Assembly (NCBI GenBank): GCA_964556425.1 | Contig: CAZKWC010000021.1 | Location: 1 to 48,462 of the forward strand | Reading direction: 5' to 3' | Source: JALQUL01 sp964556425 | GTDB taxonomy: Bacteria > Pseudomonadota > Gammaproteobacteria > Burkholderiales > Burkholderiaceae_C | DNA: 48,462 nt | Part shown: in pieces, positions 1 to 8,732 of the stretch | How positions within the stretch are numbered: the stretch's first letter is position 1 | Layout of the letters: each line of letters starts with the position of its first letter | Translations under genes and position numbers: made by a program | The notes under the pieces: model-generated | Seen by the model: only the letters and a program-made list of their open reading frames with translations | Told to the model about the DNA's origin: nothing | Databases searched by the model: none

Positions 1-55
1 AGTACAATTCAATAAGATTTAAATTCATTGCACTTCAGATTTGAGAACGCCAACT

Positions 56-85
56 AAAAAAGCATCTATTGATAGATGCTTTTTT
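56..85 (-). terminator. Intrinsic terminator after the doxX gene
   Basis: An A-run, the stem AGCATCTA/TAGATGCT around a four-base loop, and a T-run form a rho-independent terminator. It reads in both directions because both flanks are homopolymeric. It lies about 60 bases beyond the doxX stop codon, so it probably ends the pirin-doxX transcript. Confidence 0.85.
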
Positions 86-146
86 ATAAAATGAAGTGTT
101 TTTAATGCCCTATAAGAAAAAATTATTCATTTTTCTGTATTGAGTT

Positions 147-554
147 TTAAATAACTTTTTTAGCATCTAAACTATATTGACCCGCACCAAACGCTGCAAT
201 TGTTAATAATCCACCAATAACGGCAATATTTTTTGTGAATAATAATTGAGTTACAAAAGCTTGCTCTGCTGGGGCAGACCAAAAAGCATGAAATAAGACA
301 CTCGCAACTAATGTAAACACTGCCAAAATAATCGCCGAAACTCTGGTATAAAAACCAAACACTAATGCAGCGGCTCCTAACACTTCAATCAAAATCGCTA
401 CAATTGCAGCTAAACTAGCGGCTGGTAAACCAATTGATCCAATATAGCCCACAGTACCAGCAAAACCAAAAATTTTGCTAATACCTGCAGGTAAAAATAA
501 ATAGGCCATTAATAAACGACCAGCCAAAGATAAATAGTTATCTGCATTTTTCAT
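147..554 (-). CDS. DoxX family membrane protein
   Basis: A 135-residue hydrophobic protein with four predicted membrane segments and the DoxX pattern: an N-terminal GRLLMAYLFLPAGISKIFGF segment, then a glycine/alanine-rich second helix. DoxX proteins are small inner-membrane proteins of unclear role, sometimes linked to thiosulfate oxidation or oxidative stress. The reading frame runs 19 codons further upstream, but the ATG at 554 is preferred because AAGGA lies seven bases before it and the family domain starts there. It follows the pirin gene on the same strand by 135 bases and probably shares its transcript. The exact function is unknown. Confidence 0.8.
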   Translation of the reverse strand: MKNADNYLSLAGRLLMAYLFLPAGISKIFGFAGTVGYIGSIGLPAASLAAIVAILIEVLGAAALVFGFYTRVSAIILAVFTLVASVLFHAFWSAPAEQAFVTQLLFTKNIAVIGGLLTIAAFGAGQYSLDAKKVI

Positions 555-689
555 ATTCATTTCCTTTTTCATCAACTTATAATAAAAATATTCAAGCAAG
601 CTAATTTTCAATTAAGCACTGATAGTGGTTTTAATTCAAAAACTGGCCTTTAACTACATCACTACTACCACTAGCCTAGCTTCGTTTTT

Positions 690-1394
690 TTAAGCACTTA
701 AATCAAACACCAACACCTCGGCCTTCAATCCATTTTTAAATTCCAAGGTAGATTCATTGCTCACTAATAAAGCATCACCTGCTTGCAAATGGTGCTGGCC
801 CACTTCTAACTCACCACGCACGACATAAACATAGGTTTTGCGAGCCAGTGACAGCTCCATGGTTTGGGTTTGTTCCGCATTAAAACGACCCCACCAAATA
901 GAGGCATCTGCATGAAGCCGAACATGGGTAGCTTGTGTGTCATGCATAGGCGCAGCAATACGTACTAATTGGCCGTCACTGCTTTTGGGATCTAATTTTT
1001 CTTGCTCATAAGAAGGCTTAACATTGACTTCGTTGGGCTCAATCCAAATCTGCAAAAAATGCGTGGTTTGTGCAGCCGCATTCATTTCACTATGCCTAAT
1101 ACCTGTTCCTGCACTCATTCTTTGAATTTCTAATGGAGCAATATGCGTTTTATTGCCCATACTGTCTTGATGACCTAATAAGCCATCCATGACAAAACTC
1201 ACAATTTCCATGTTTTGATGACCATGCGTACCAAAGCCAGTTCCTGCTGCAATTCGGTCTTCGTTAATGACTCTTAAATTACCAAAACCCATATGTGCAG
1301 GATCGTAATAATTGGCAAAAGAGAAACTATGGTAGGACTTTAACCAACCATGATCTGCAAAACCTCGGTCTAAAGCTTTTCTAACGACTAACAT
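690..1394 (-). CDS. Pirin family protein (YhhW-like, quercetin 2,3-dioxygenase type)
   Basis: A 234-residue bicupin protein. The N-terminal cupin carries the metal-binding set HGHQNMEI (about residues 57-64) and HSEMN (about residues 101-105), giving the three histidines and one glutamate typical of pirins. Homologues such as E. coli YhhW oxidise quercetin in vitro, but the physiological substrate is usually unknown. The start has a good Shine-Dalgarno, GAGGA, seven bases upstream. The gene is divergent from the LysR regulator at 1511, with a palindrome between them, and is followed by doxX. That arrangement suggests the LysR protein controls the pirin-doxX pair, which is inference. Confidence 0.88.
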   Translation of the reverse strand: MLVVRKALDRGFADHGWLKSYHSFSFANYYDPAHMGFGNLRVINEDRIAAGTGFGTHGHQNMEIVSFVMDGLLGHQDSMGNKTHIAPLEIQRMSAGTGIRHSEMNAAAQTTHFLQIWIEPNEVNVKPSYEQEKLDPKSSDGQLVRIAAPMHDTQATHVRLHADASIWWGRFNAEQTQTMELSLARKTYVYVVRGELEVGQHHLQAGDALLVSNESTLEFKNGLKAEVLVFDLSA

Positions 1395-1462
1395 GTTGTA
1401 TCCTCTCTATAAATCAAGTAATGACTAAACTTTAATGCCTGGTTGATTCAGTATGGTTGAAC

Positions 1463-1487
1463 AAATTTGATATCATCAATCAAATTT
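1463..1487. promoter_or_regulatory. Likely LysR-type operator (T-N11-A dyad)
   Basis: AAATTTGAT and ATCAAATTT form a perfect 9-bp inverted repeat separated by seven bases. It lies between the divergent pirin and lysR genes and ends 23 bases before the lysR start. LysR-type regulators usually bind such A/T-rich dyads containing a T-N11-A core in the shared promoter region. Binding is inferred, not shown. Confidence 0.5.
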
Positions 1488-1510
1488 TTTCATTAATCAA
1501 GGCTTTTTAG

Positions 1511-2437
1511 ATGAATAACAGCGAGATCTTGAGTCCTCAGACATTTCTGCTTTTACAAGCTGTTGCAGACGCTGGCAGTTTTGCAGGTGCTGCCCGTGAG
1601 CTAGGATTAGTACCTAGTGCGCTCAGTTATAGGATTAGGCAAATCGAAGAGTCACTCGATGTCTTATTGTTTGATCGAAGTTCTAGGCAAGCACAGGCCA
1701 CCCCTGCTGGCTTAGAACTATTATCTGAAGGTCAAAGAATTTTGCATGATATAGATGCAGTGGCGCAAAGGGTCAAGCGAGTCGCTACAGGTTGGGAAAG
1801 TCATTTCACCATTGCACTAGATGATGCCTTTAACCCTCAACCCTTATTAGAGCTGTGCCAGCGTTTTTATGAACTAAAAGCACCCACCCGAATTCGGATT
1901 CGGTCTGAAGTTTTGTCAGGCACGATGGAGTCTTTAACCAGTGGGCAATCTGACCTTGTAATTGGTGTTGGAGAACACAGCGAACACACCCACATTAAAA
2001 CCAAATTATTGGGTAAAATTAAATTTATTTTTGTGGTGGCACCACATCACCCATTAGCTCAATTACCACAACCTATTCCAGACCAAATTCTGGTACAACA
2101 TCGTATTGTGGCAGTGGCAGATACCGCACAAAAAGGTGCAGGAATTTCGATTGGTTTATTAAAAGGCCAAGAGGTTTTAACCGTGCCTAATTTACGAATG
2201 AAATTAAATGCACAAATTTTGGGTTTAGGAGTGGGGTCCTTGCCAGAATATTTGGTTAAAGATGCCATCCAAAAAGGCCAACTCATAGAACTAAAAGTGC
2301 AACGCTCTGATCGATTAGTAAGCCCCCATTATGCATGGCGTACCAATGACCAAGCTCAGCAAGGAAGAGCTTTAAAATGGTGGTTAGAACAAATTGCAAA
2401 CCCCGCAACTGCGGCTGCATTATTAGGTCAGATTTAA
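1511..2437 (+). CDS. LysR family transcriptional regulator
   Basis: A 308-residue LysR-type regulator. The winged helix-turn-helix spans about residues 8-66 (FLLLQAVADAGSFAGAARELG, then SALSYRIRQIEESLDVLLFDR), and residues 90-300 are the periplasmic-binding-like effector domain. It is divergent from a pirin gene with a 116-bp shared intergenic region holding a 25-bp dyad, so it probably regulates pirin-doxX and itself. The co-inducer cannot be told from sequence. The next gene, gluQ, starts 26 bases after the stop and may be read through from it. Confidence 0.92.
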   Translation: MNNSEILSPQTFLLLQAVADAGSFAGAARELGLVPSALSYRIRQIEESLDVLLFDRSSRQAQATPAGLELLSEGQRILHDIDAVAQRVKRVATGWESHFTIALDDAFNPQPLLELCQRFYELKAPTRIRIRSEVLSGTMESLTSGQSDLVIGVGEHSEHTHIKTKLLGKIKFIFVVAPHHPLAQLPQPIPDQILVQHRIVAVADTAQKGAGISIGLLKGQEVLTVPNLRMKLNAQILGLGVGSLPEYLVKDAIQKGQLIELKVQRSDRLVSPHYAWRTNDQAQQGRALKWWLEQIANPATAAALLGQI

Positions 2438-2463
2438 TTGTTTTTTGCTTGAATTGAAGTGCT

Positions 2464-3459
2464 ATGAAGCCAATTGACGCAACCGATACAACTTATAAAG
2501 GACGCTTTGCGCCCTCACCTACTGGTCCTTTGCACGCTGGTTCTTTGTTAACCGCTTTAGCGAGTTATTTAGATGCTAAAGCCCATGGTGGTCAATGGAT
2601 AATTCGCATTGAAGATATTGATAGCACTCGATGCCAAGATCAATGGAGTCAAGCTATTTTGCATCAACTTGATTTTTACGGTTTACGCTCGGATGAAGAA
2701 GTTGTCTATCAAAGCAAAAGATTGCCGCTTTATCAAAAGGCCTTTGAACAACTTCAACAATTAAACCTTATTTACCCTTGTAGTTGTAGCCGCAAACAAA
2801 TACAGCTTTATTTAGAAAATCAAACTCAGCATCCTCAGCATCTAGCTATTTATTTAGGCCCATGTAAAACTCAAGCAGCCAAGCCCAATCATGCTTGGGC
2901 TTGGAGATTAAGATCAGATGCAGCAGTGGCTATGTGGCAAAATAAAAACTTGCAAACTCAAGCCAATTCCAATCTAAAAAATAGCTGCATTTTGTGGCAA
3001 GACCGCCTATTAGGCGAGCAAAGCCAAGACCTTATCAATGAGGTAGGTGATTTTGTCATTAAGCGCTCTGATGGCCTATTTGCCTATCAGTTGGCCGTGG
3101 TAGTCGATGACCTAGACCAAGGCATTACCGATATCGTCAGGGGACAGGATTTGGCTGACAATACGGCCAGGCAATTGGCCCTGTTAAGTTGTTTAAGCAC
3201 TACAGCTAAAGTGTTGCCCATTTGGCGATATTTTCATTGCCCTTTAGTGCTTCACACCGATGGAGAAAAACTGTCTAAACAAAATGGTGCAAAGCCTTTA
3301 AGCACCACAGAAAATCCACTGATTGCACTCAATTGCGCTGCTTTGCAATTGGGTTTGCCCACTCAAGCGCTCCACATTCCCTTAGCTACTGCTTTAGTCA
3401 ATTGGACACTTAATTGGCATCAAAAAATAGCTTTTGAAAAAATTAGACCGACCCAATGA
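2464..3459 (+). CDS. gluQ: Glutamyl-Q tRNA(Asp) synthetase
   Basis: A 331-residue truncated paralogue of glutamyl-tRNA synthetase. It attaches glutamate to the queuosine base at the wobble position of tRNA-Asp. The class I signature is seen as FAPSPTGPLHAGSLL (HIGH-like, residues 16-30). A Cys pair CSCS (about residue 107) belongs to the zinc site, and KLSKQNGA (about residue 270) is the KMSKS-like loop. The anticodon-binding half of GltX is absent, as expected for GluQ-RS. The middle is somewhat longer than in E. coli (308 residues). Its role fits with queG at 7-8 kb, the last step of queuosine synthesis, although the two are not in one operon. Confidence 0.93.
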   Translation: MKPIDATDTTYKGRFAPSPTGPLHAGSLLTALASYLDAKAHGGQWIIRIEDIDSTRCQDQWSQAILHQLDFYGLRSDEEVVYQSKRLPLYQKAFEQLQQLNLIYPCSCSRKQIQLYLENQTQHPQHLAIYLGPCKTQAAKPNHAWAWRLRSDAAVAMWQNKNLQTQANSNLKNSCILWQDRLLGEQSQDLINEVGDFVIKRSDGLFAYQLAVVVDDLDQGITDIVRGQDLADNTARQLALLSCLSTTAKVLPIWRYFHCPLVLHTDGEKLSKQNGAKPLSTTENPLIALNCAALQLGLPTQALHIPLATALVNWTLNWHQKIAFEKIRPTQ

Positions 3460-3527
3460 AGACAAGCAACTCCAATACCATGCTCTCCCGCTTACAATAG
3501 CAGGCTGAAATTTAATTTTTATTGATT

Positions 3528-4250
3528 ATGAACTCGCCCATCCCAGACAATCAAGCCCCTGAGGCAGAACATCCAAGACGTATTAAAAGTTTTGTGCGCC
3601 GTACCGGCAGAACTACGGTTGGTCAAAATAAAGCCCTAGAAGAACTAGGCCCACAATTTATTTTGCAATATCAGCCTCAATTACTCCAACCGGCAGAGGT
3701 GTTTGCACCACTAAGCGGTAGTCCATTGGTACTTGAAATAGGTTTTGGCATGGGCGAAGCAACTGCCAAAATTGCACAAACCCTAAGCGATAGCCATTTT
3801 ATTGCCTGTGAAGTTCACCCCCCAGGTGTGGGTGCTTTGTTAAAGCGAATAGCTGAAAATAACATTCAAAATATTCGAATTTTTCAACATGATGCAGTAG
3901 AAGTAGTGGACCATATGCTTCAAGCCAACAGCCTAGATGGCGTACATATTTTTTTCCCCGACCCATGGCATAAAAAACGCCATAACAAGCGTCGTTTAAT
4001 TCAAGCACCTTTTGTCGCTAAACTGTGCGCCAAATTAAAACCAGGTGGCTATATTCATGTAGCCACCGATTGGCAACCTTATGCGGAACAAGTGCTTGAA
4101 GTTTTAAAAGAAGAAAGCCAACTGCAAAATACTTCTCAACATGCCAATGGTTTTGCCGATAAACCCAGCTATCGACCACTGACAAAATTTGAAAACAGAG
4201 GCATTAAACTCGGACATGGTGTTTGGGATTTGGTCTTTAGCAAAATCTAA
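3528..4250 (+). CDS. trmB: tRNA (guanine-N7)-methyltransferase
   Basis: A 240-residue SAM-dependent methyltransferase forming m7G46 in the tRNA variable loop. The SAM-binding motif LEIGFGMGEA (about residues 69-78) and the family signature FPDPWHKKRHNKRR (about residues 144-157) are clear. The ATG at 3528 is preferred to a TTG two codons upstream. It follows gluQ by 68 bases on the same strand and precedes a pseudouridine synthase by 21 bases, giving a run of three RNA-modification genes that may be co-transcribed. Confidence 0.95.
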   Translation: MNSPIPDNQAPEAEHPRRIKSFVRRTGRTTVGQNKALEELGPQFILQYQPQLLQPAEVFAPLSGSPLVLEIGFGMGEATAKIAQTLSDSHFIACEVHPPGVGALLKRIAENNIQNIRIFQHDAVEVVDHMLQANSLDGVHIFFPDPWHKKRHNKRRLIQAPFVAKLCAKLKPGGYIHVATDWQPYAEQVLEVLKEESQLQNTSQHANGFADKPSYRPLTKFENRGIKLGHGVWDLVFSKI

Positions 4251-4271
4251 AATGTATAGGTTTGTGCTTCT

Positions 4272-4982
4272 ATGACAGCCTCTTTATGCATTGAGTATGT
4301 AGATGACTATTTGCTCATACTCAATAAGCCGCATCATTTGTTAACGGTTCCAGGTAAAGAGGCTGCCCCCTCAGATTGCTTAAGCTATATGGCCGAACAA
4401 GTTTATCCAGACGCCCTTGTTGTGCATCGACTCGACATGGCCACTTCTGGCTTAGTCATAATGGCCAGAGGTAAAGCGATGCAAAGTCAAATGAGTGCCA
4501 TGTTCCGAGATCGGCAGATTCATAAACTCTATACTGCGGTATGCCATGGCATGATTGATTTTAAAAATTTAGCCCAGTCGATTGAGCATCAAAACCATGT
4601 GCAAATAACTCCAGATAATCGACTTGCTGTTGCTTATCCCATGATTGCGGACTGGCCTAATCGACCTTTGCAAAAAATAGATCATGAAATTGGTAAACCT
4701 AGCCAAACCATTATTCAATTAATTAGCACCAATGCTAATCAACAGCAATGCCGACTAGAACTTGAGCCTATAACGGGTCGAAGTCATCAACTAAGGCTGC
4801 ATTTAAAAACCCTGGGGCATTCTATTGTGGGTGATAGCCTCTACCCTGCTAATGGTTTAGCGCCATCAAAACACGCTCCGGCAAAAACAGATGCTAGGCT
4901 ACAACTGCATGCGCATTTTTTAAACTTTATTCATCCGGTAACTCAAGAAAAAGTGACAATTCATTGCCCTGCTACTTTTTAA
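4272..4982 (+). CDS. RluA family pseudouridine synthase
   Basis: A 236-residue pseudouridine synthase of the RluA group, isomerising uridine in rRNA and/or tRNA. The catalytic motif is VHRLDMATSGL (about residues 55-65), where the aspartate is the nucleophile. ITGRSHQLRLHL (about residues 165-176) is the second conserved block. There is no N-terminal S4 domain, and the length is close to E. coli RluA (219 residues), so 23S U746/tRNA U32 is the likeliest target. RluC/D-type activity is less likely. It lies 21 bases behind trmB. Confidence 0.87.
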   Translation: MTASLCIEYVDDYLLILNKPHHLLTVPGKEAAPSDCLSYMAEQVYPDALVVHRLDMATSGLVIMARGKAMQSQMSAMFRDRQIHKLYTAVCHGMIDFKNLAQSIEHQNHVQITPDNRLAVAYPMIADWPNRPLQKIDHEIGKPSQTIIQLISTNANQQQCRLELEPITGRSHQLRLHLKTLGHSIVGDSLYPANGLAPSKHAPAKTDARLQLHAHFLNFIHPVTQEKVTIHCPATF

Positions 4983-5102
4983 ACTTCTTTAATTAAGTCT
5001 GCCAGTGAAAAGCGGCTTAGTTGGCTTGGTAATAGGGTTAAAAATGGGTAAAACCAATCGCCTAAAATCATCCCGTCAATCTATTAATTTATGACCGCTC
5101 AA

Positions 5103-6011
5103 TTAACCTCTAGGGTGATGCTCTCGATGTAGCCTTTGTAAGCGCTCTTTTGCGACATGGGTATAAATGGTGGTAGTTGAAATATCGGAATGCCCCAATA
5201 ATAGTTGTACCACTCGTAAATCGGCCCCATGATTAAGCAAATGTGTCGCAAATGCGTGACGCAAAGAGTGTGGAGATAGGTTTTGCTCTATGCCTGCAAT
5301 GAGTGCCATTTTTTTGATCACATACCAAAACATAATTCGGGTCATACATGTGCCATGATGGGTCACAAAAACATAGGTACTGGCCTTGCCATTTAAAATA
5401 ACTGGGCGTGATTGTATTAAATACAAGTTTAAAAACTCTAGTGCGAATTCGCCCATAGGTACTAAACGTTCTTTATTACCCTTACCAATAATTTTGACCC
5501 AACCTTCTTGTAAATGAAGTTGATGTATTTGCAAGCTCACTAATTCTGAAACCCTAAGGCCAGTCGCATACAACATCTCCAACATACTTTTATCACGCAA
5601 ACCTAGAGGGGTTTGAAGATCAGGGGCATTTAATAAGGCCTGCACATTAAGCTCCGAGACTGATTTCGGCAGGCGTAGCTCTGGTTTGGCCGCATCTAGT
5701 CGAATGGTGGGATCCAATGACATTTTTTGCATTTGATTAGCCCATCTAAAAAATCGCTTAAATACTGTCAAGCGACGATTGGCAGAACTCGCTTTCGTCT
5801 GAGCATGCCGACTCATGATATAGTCTTGTAGGTTTTCTTCACTGCAATGCAATAAAGTTTGATTGTGCAGCTTTAAAAATTTTGACAAACTTATAATGTC
5901 TCGTTGATAAGCTTGTAGGGTATTTTGTGATAAACCATCTTCCAACCACAAAGCCTCTATAAACTCTTCAACCACTTCTTCTAACAATGGCTTTTTAATC
6001 GTTTTTTTCAT
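5103..6011 (-). CDS. xerD: Site-specific tyrosine recombinase XerD
   Basis: A 302-residue tyrosine recombinase. The N-terminal SAM-like core-binding domain (residues 10-95) precedes the catalytic domain with GLRVSEL (Arg), GKGNKERLVP (Lys), HSLRH (His-x-x-Arg), LLGHSD (His) and TIYTHVA (nucleophile Tyr near residue 284). Full length, standard XerD spacing and the absence of any integrated element nearby fit chromosome dimer resolution at dif rather than a phage integrase. It stands alone on the minus strand, converging with the pseudouridine synthase and divergent from the AEC transporter. Confidence 0.88.
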   Translation of the reverse strand: MKKTIKKPLLEEVVEEFIEALWLEDGLSQNTLQAYQRDIISLSKFLKLHNQTLLHCSEENLQDYIMSRHAQTKASSANRRLTVFKRFFRWANQMQKMSLDPTIRLDAAKPELRLPKSVSELNVQALLNAPDLQTPLGLRDKSMLEMLYATGLRVSELVSLQIHQLHLQEGWVKIIGKGNKERLVPMGEFALEFLNLYLIQSRPVILNGKASTYVFVTHHGTCMTRIMFWYVIKKMALIAGIEQNLSPHSLRHAFATHLLNHGADLRVVQLLLGHSDISTTTIYTHVAKERLQRLHREHHPRG

Positions 6012-6085
6012 TTGATACTGTCTTTGCTTAAGTTAAAAATGAAAAGGTCATCTTTCAAAGCTTGCCTCAATCGCCTTGGTTATTT

Positions 6086-6997
6086 ATGAATTACGCACAA
6101 TTATTAATTCCCGATTTTTCACTTATTTTATTGGGCTATTTATTGTGTCGCTTCACTGCTCTTAATCGTACGGTATGGACTCCTATTGAAGGTCTGGTTT
6201 ATTATTTTTTATTTCCAGTTTTATTGTTTCATTCTATTATTAAAACACCAATAGAACTGGCTACTGCTTCTAGTTTAATGTTGGCTGGTCTAGCTTTAGG
6301 AGTAAGCGCCATTGTATTGGCTTATTCTGTCGCTTATTTGCCCTTTGTGAACCGATATTTCACGAATAGTGAACATGCGAGTAGCTGCCAAATTGCTTTT
6401 CGATTTAATTCATTTATTGGGCTAGCAATTACTGACCGTTTATTGGGTGCTAGCGGTGTACAAATGATGGCCGTGATTATTGGTGTTTGTGTACCACTTT
6501 TTAATATTGCAGCAGTTTGGCCAATGGCTAGGCACTCTCAAAAGCCAATTGGCGCTGAACTCATCAAAAACCCGCTTATATTAGCTACCCTATGTGGCCT
6601 AACAGCCAATTTATTGCATATTCGACTCGCTGTGTGGTTAGACCCTACTTTTAACAGAATTGGCGCTGCTTCTATTGCTTTGGGCCTCATGGCTGCAGGT
6701 GCTGGATTGCAACTTAAAGCACTGCATCAAGCCAAAGTATTAGGCGCTATATTACTCAGTATCAAACATTTTGTACTACCAATTTTGGCAGTTTTGATTG
6801 CTCAACTATTCCATTTAACACCCGCACAAACCATTACTTTATTAGCCTTTTCTGCTCTGCCTACCGCTTCTAGCTCTTATGTTTTGGCAGCCAAAATGGG
6901 TTATGACGCCTCCATTGTCGCAGGTATGGTTACCCTCTCTACCTTATTAGGCATGTTCAGTTTGAGTTTTGCTTTAGGCTTTTTAATGCCTGTGTAA
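6086..6997 (+). CDS. AEC family transporter (auxin efflux carrier-like)
   Basis: A 303-residue integral membrane protein with about ten hydrophobic helices arranged as two five-helix halves. LLGYLLCRF occurs near the start, and the helix-5 and helix-10 segments are rich in Gly and Ser (SALPTASSSYVLAAKMG). Bacterial AEC proteins export or import small carboxylates such as malate or malonate; the substrate here is unknown. The ATG at 6086 is preferred to a TTG eight codons upstream. Its stop codon lies one base from the stop of the convergent queG gene. Confidence 0.8.
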   Translation: MNYAQLLIPDFSLILLGYLLCRFTALNRTVWTPIEGLVYYFLFPVLLFHSIIKTPIELATASSLMLAGLALGVSAIVLAYSVAYLPFVNRYFTNSEHASSCQIAFRFNSFIGLAITDRLLGASGVQMMAVIIGVCVPLFNIAAVWPMARHSQKPIGAELIKNPLILATLCGLTANLLHIRLAVWLDPTFNRIGAASIALGLMAAGAGLQLKALHQAKVLGAILLSIKHFVLPILAVLIAQLFHLTPAQTITLLAFSALPTASSSYVLAAKMGYDASIVAGMVTLSTLLGMFSLSFALGFLMPV

Positions 6998-6998
6998 T

Positions 6999-8102
6999 TC
7001 AGCCATTATTTTGCAGGAGTGCCCAGTCAATATGTTCGGCTAATAAAGCAGTCGCCAGCTTTCTTTTTTGATTTAATAATTGAGTGATTTCTAATTTTTC
7101 TGAATGTATTAAATCATGACTTCTAAGTGCATTTCCAGCTGCTACGGTTAAATTACGAGACCATCTCTGGTAGCCAATTCTCCTAATTGCGGTGCCTTCA
7201 GTATGATTTAAAAACGCTTCTTCACTCCACTTTAATAAATCAATTAAGGTGGCTTGTGCCCAATTATTTCGCTCTTTAAAGTCAGCCAGTTGCGAGGTTT
7301 TAGCAAACTTATTCCAAGGACAGCTGAGCTGACATTCATCACAGCCATATATTCGGTTACCAAAAGCTGGCCTTAAATCTATTGGAATGGGGCCATCATG
7401 CTCTATGGTTAAATAAGAAATACAACGCCTTGCATCTACTTGATACGGAGCCACAATCGCCTGAGTGGGGCAATCTTTGATACATTGGCTACAAGTGCCG
7501 CAATGGTTGGCAATGGCTGCAGTAGGGCTTAAAGGCAAATTAATAAAAATTTCACCTAAAAAAAACATCGAACCGGCATTTTGATGAATTAATAAACTGT
7601 GTTTGCCACGCCAACCCAAACCCGATATTTTGGCAATTTCTACTTCTAAAACAGGGGCTGAATCGGTAAACACACGAGCTTGGAACGGCCCTAAATAGCG
7701 TTGCATTTGCTCGACTAATTTTTGCAAACGGGACCGCAATACCTTGTGATAATCACGACCTCTGGCGTACCTAGATACAACAGCCTGGCCTGCTTGAGCC
7801 AAGCGCTCCACATCATTTTGGCGCCAATTTTCTGGCGTGTGAATAGGCAGATAATCCATTCTCAAACTCAACACCGAAACCGTACCAGGGATTAACTCGG
7901 CTGGCCTCGCTCTTTTAAGCCCATGCTCTGCCATATAGCTCATTTCACCATGAAAACCGGCTTTCAACCATGCCAATAAACCGGGTTCGGCATGCGACAA
8001 ATCAACTCCTGCAATTGTCAAATCAGCAAATCCATGCGCTTGTGCCATGGACTTTAACTGTAAAATCAATTCCGTCTCTGACGGTAAATTAGAAATACGC
8101 AT
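6999..8102 (-). CDS. queG: Epoxyqueuosine reductase QueG
   Basis: A 367-residue iron-sulfur and cobalamin-dependent enzyme that reduces epoxyqueuosine to queuosine in tRNA. Two ferredoxin-type cysteine clusters are visible, CGTCSQCIKDCP (about residue 205) and CDECQLSCPW (about residue 254). FTDSAPVLE (about residue 145) holds the conserved aspartate. It is divergent from tsaE with 48 bases between starts, the arrangement common in Burkholderiales. QueG needs cobalamin, so the salvage genes at 35-47 kb supply its cofactor. Confidence 0.95.
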   Translation of the reverse strand: MRISNLPSETELILQLKSMAQAHGFADLTIAGVDLSHAEPGLLAWLKAGFHGEMSYMAEHGLKRARPAELIPGTVSVLSLRMDYLPIHTPENWRQNDVERLAQAGQAVVSRYARGRDYHKVLRSRLQKLVEQMQRYLGPFQARVFTDSAPVLEVEIAKISGLGWRGKHSLLIHQNAGSMFFLGEIFINLPLSPTAAIANHCGTCSQCIKDCPTQAIVAPYQVDARRCISYLTIEHDGPIPIDLRPAFGNRIYGCDECQLSCPWNKFAKTSQLADFKERNNWAQATLIDLLKWSEEAFLNHTEGTAIRRIGYQRWSRNLTVAAGNALRSHDLIHSEKLEITQLLNQKRKLATALLAEHIDWALLQNNG

Positions 8103-8150
8103 AACTACAATTTTGACCTAAAAAAGTTTTTTGAACTCCATCTGAATGCC

Positions 8151-8723
8151 ATGAATAATCAGCCCAATCCAAGCCTAATAGCAACTACTAACCAACTACA
8201 GGGCAATGGCCTCCATTTGGTATGGAAAAATATCGAAGACACTGCATTATTTGCCCATCAACTTAGTAAAAATGAGTTCATACAAGATTTATATATTAAT
8301 TTATTAGGCGACTTAGGCAGTGGTAAAACCACATTCGTGAGGCATTTATTACAAAATTTTGGTTTTACTGGACGAGTGAAAAGCCCAACCTATACAATTG
8401 TAGAAACTTATGATTTGGTAATTGCCAATCAAGGTACATCTTCAGATACAACTTTTACACTTTCACACTTTGATTTTTACCGCTTTCAGGACGAAAATGA
8501 ATGGGAAGAAGCTGGTTTTAGGGATATTTTTGCCAATCCAGGCCTTCAATTAGTGGAATGGCCGGAAAAAGCACAAACTCTTCTACCCAAAGCCGACCTT
8601 GAAATCCATATAGTGGCACAAGAAGATGAGTCTAGAAATGTTGTTTTAAAATCAATTAGTAACAAAGGGATGGCGGTCTTAAAAGCTTTAGCACTTTTAT
8701 ACCCTCCTCTTACCTCTATTTAA
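8151..8723 (+). CDS. tsaE: tRNA threonylcarbamoyladenosine biosynthesis ATPase TsaE
   Basis: A 190-residue P-loop ATPase of the t6A37 tRNA modification machinery, acting with TsaB, TsaC and TsaD. The Walker A motif is GDLGSGKTTF (about residues 52-61), followed by the family block SPTYTIVETY and by HFDFYR, and then WPEKA. It is a little longer than usual (about 155 residues) because of an N-terminal extension of roughly 20 residues. The amiC gene starts nine bases after its stop, a common pairing in proteobacteria. Confidence 0.93.
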   Translation: MNNQPNPSLIATTNQLQGNGLHLVWKNIEDTALFAHQLSKNEFIQDLYINLLGDLGSGKTTFVRHLLQNFGFTGRVKSPTYTIVETYDLVIANQGTSSDTTFTLSHFDFYRFQDENEWEEAGFRDIFANPGLQLVEWPEKAQTLLPKADLEIHIVAQEDESRNVVLKSISNKGMAVLKALALLYPPLTSI

Positions 8724-8732
8724 AAACTTTTT

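Noticed and set aside
5103..6011. A phage or island integrase marking a mobile element
   Set aside because: Length and motifs are those of XerD, and there is no adjacent tRNA, att-like repeat or foreign gene set.
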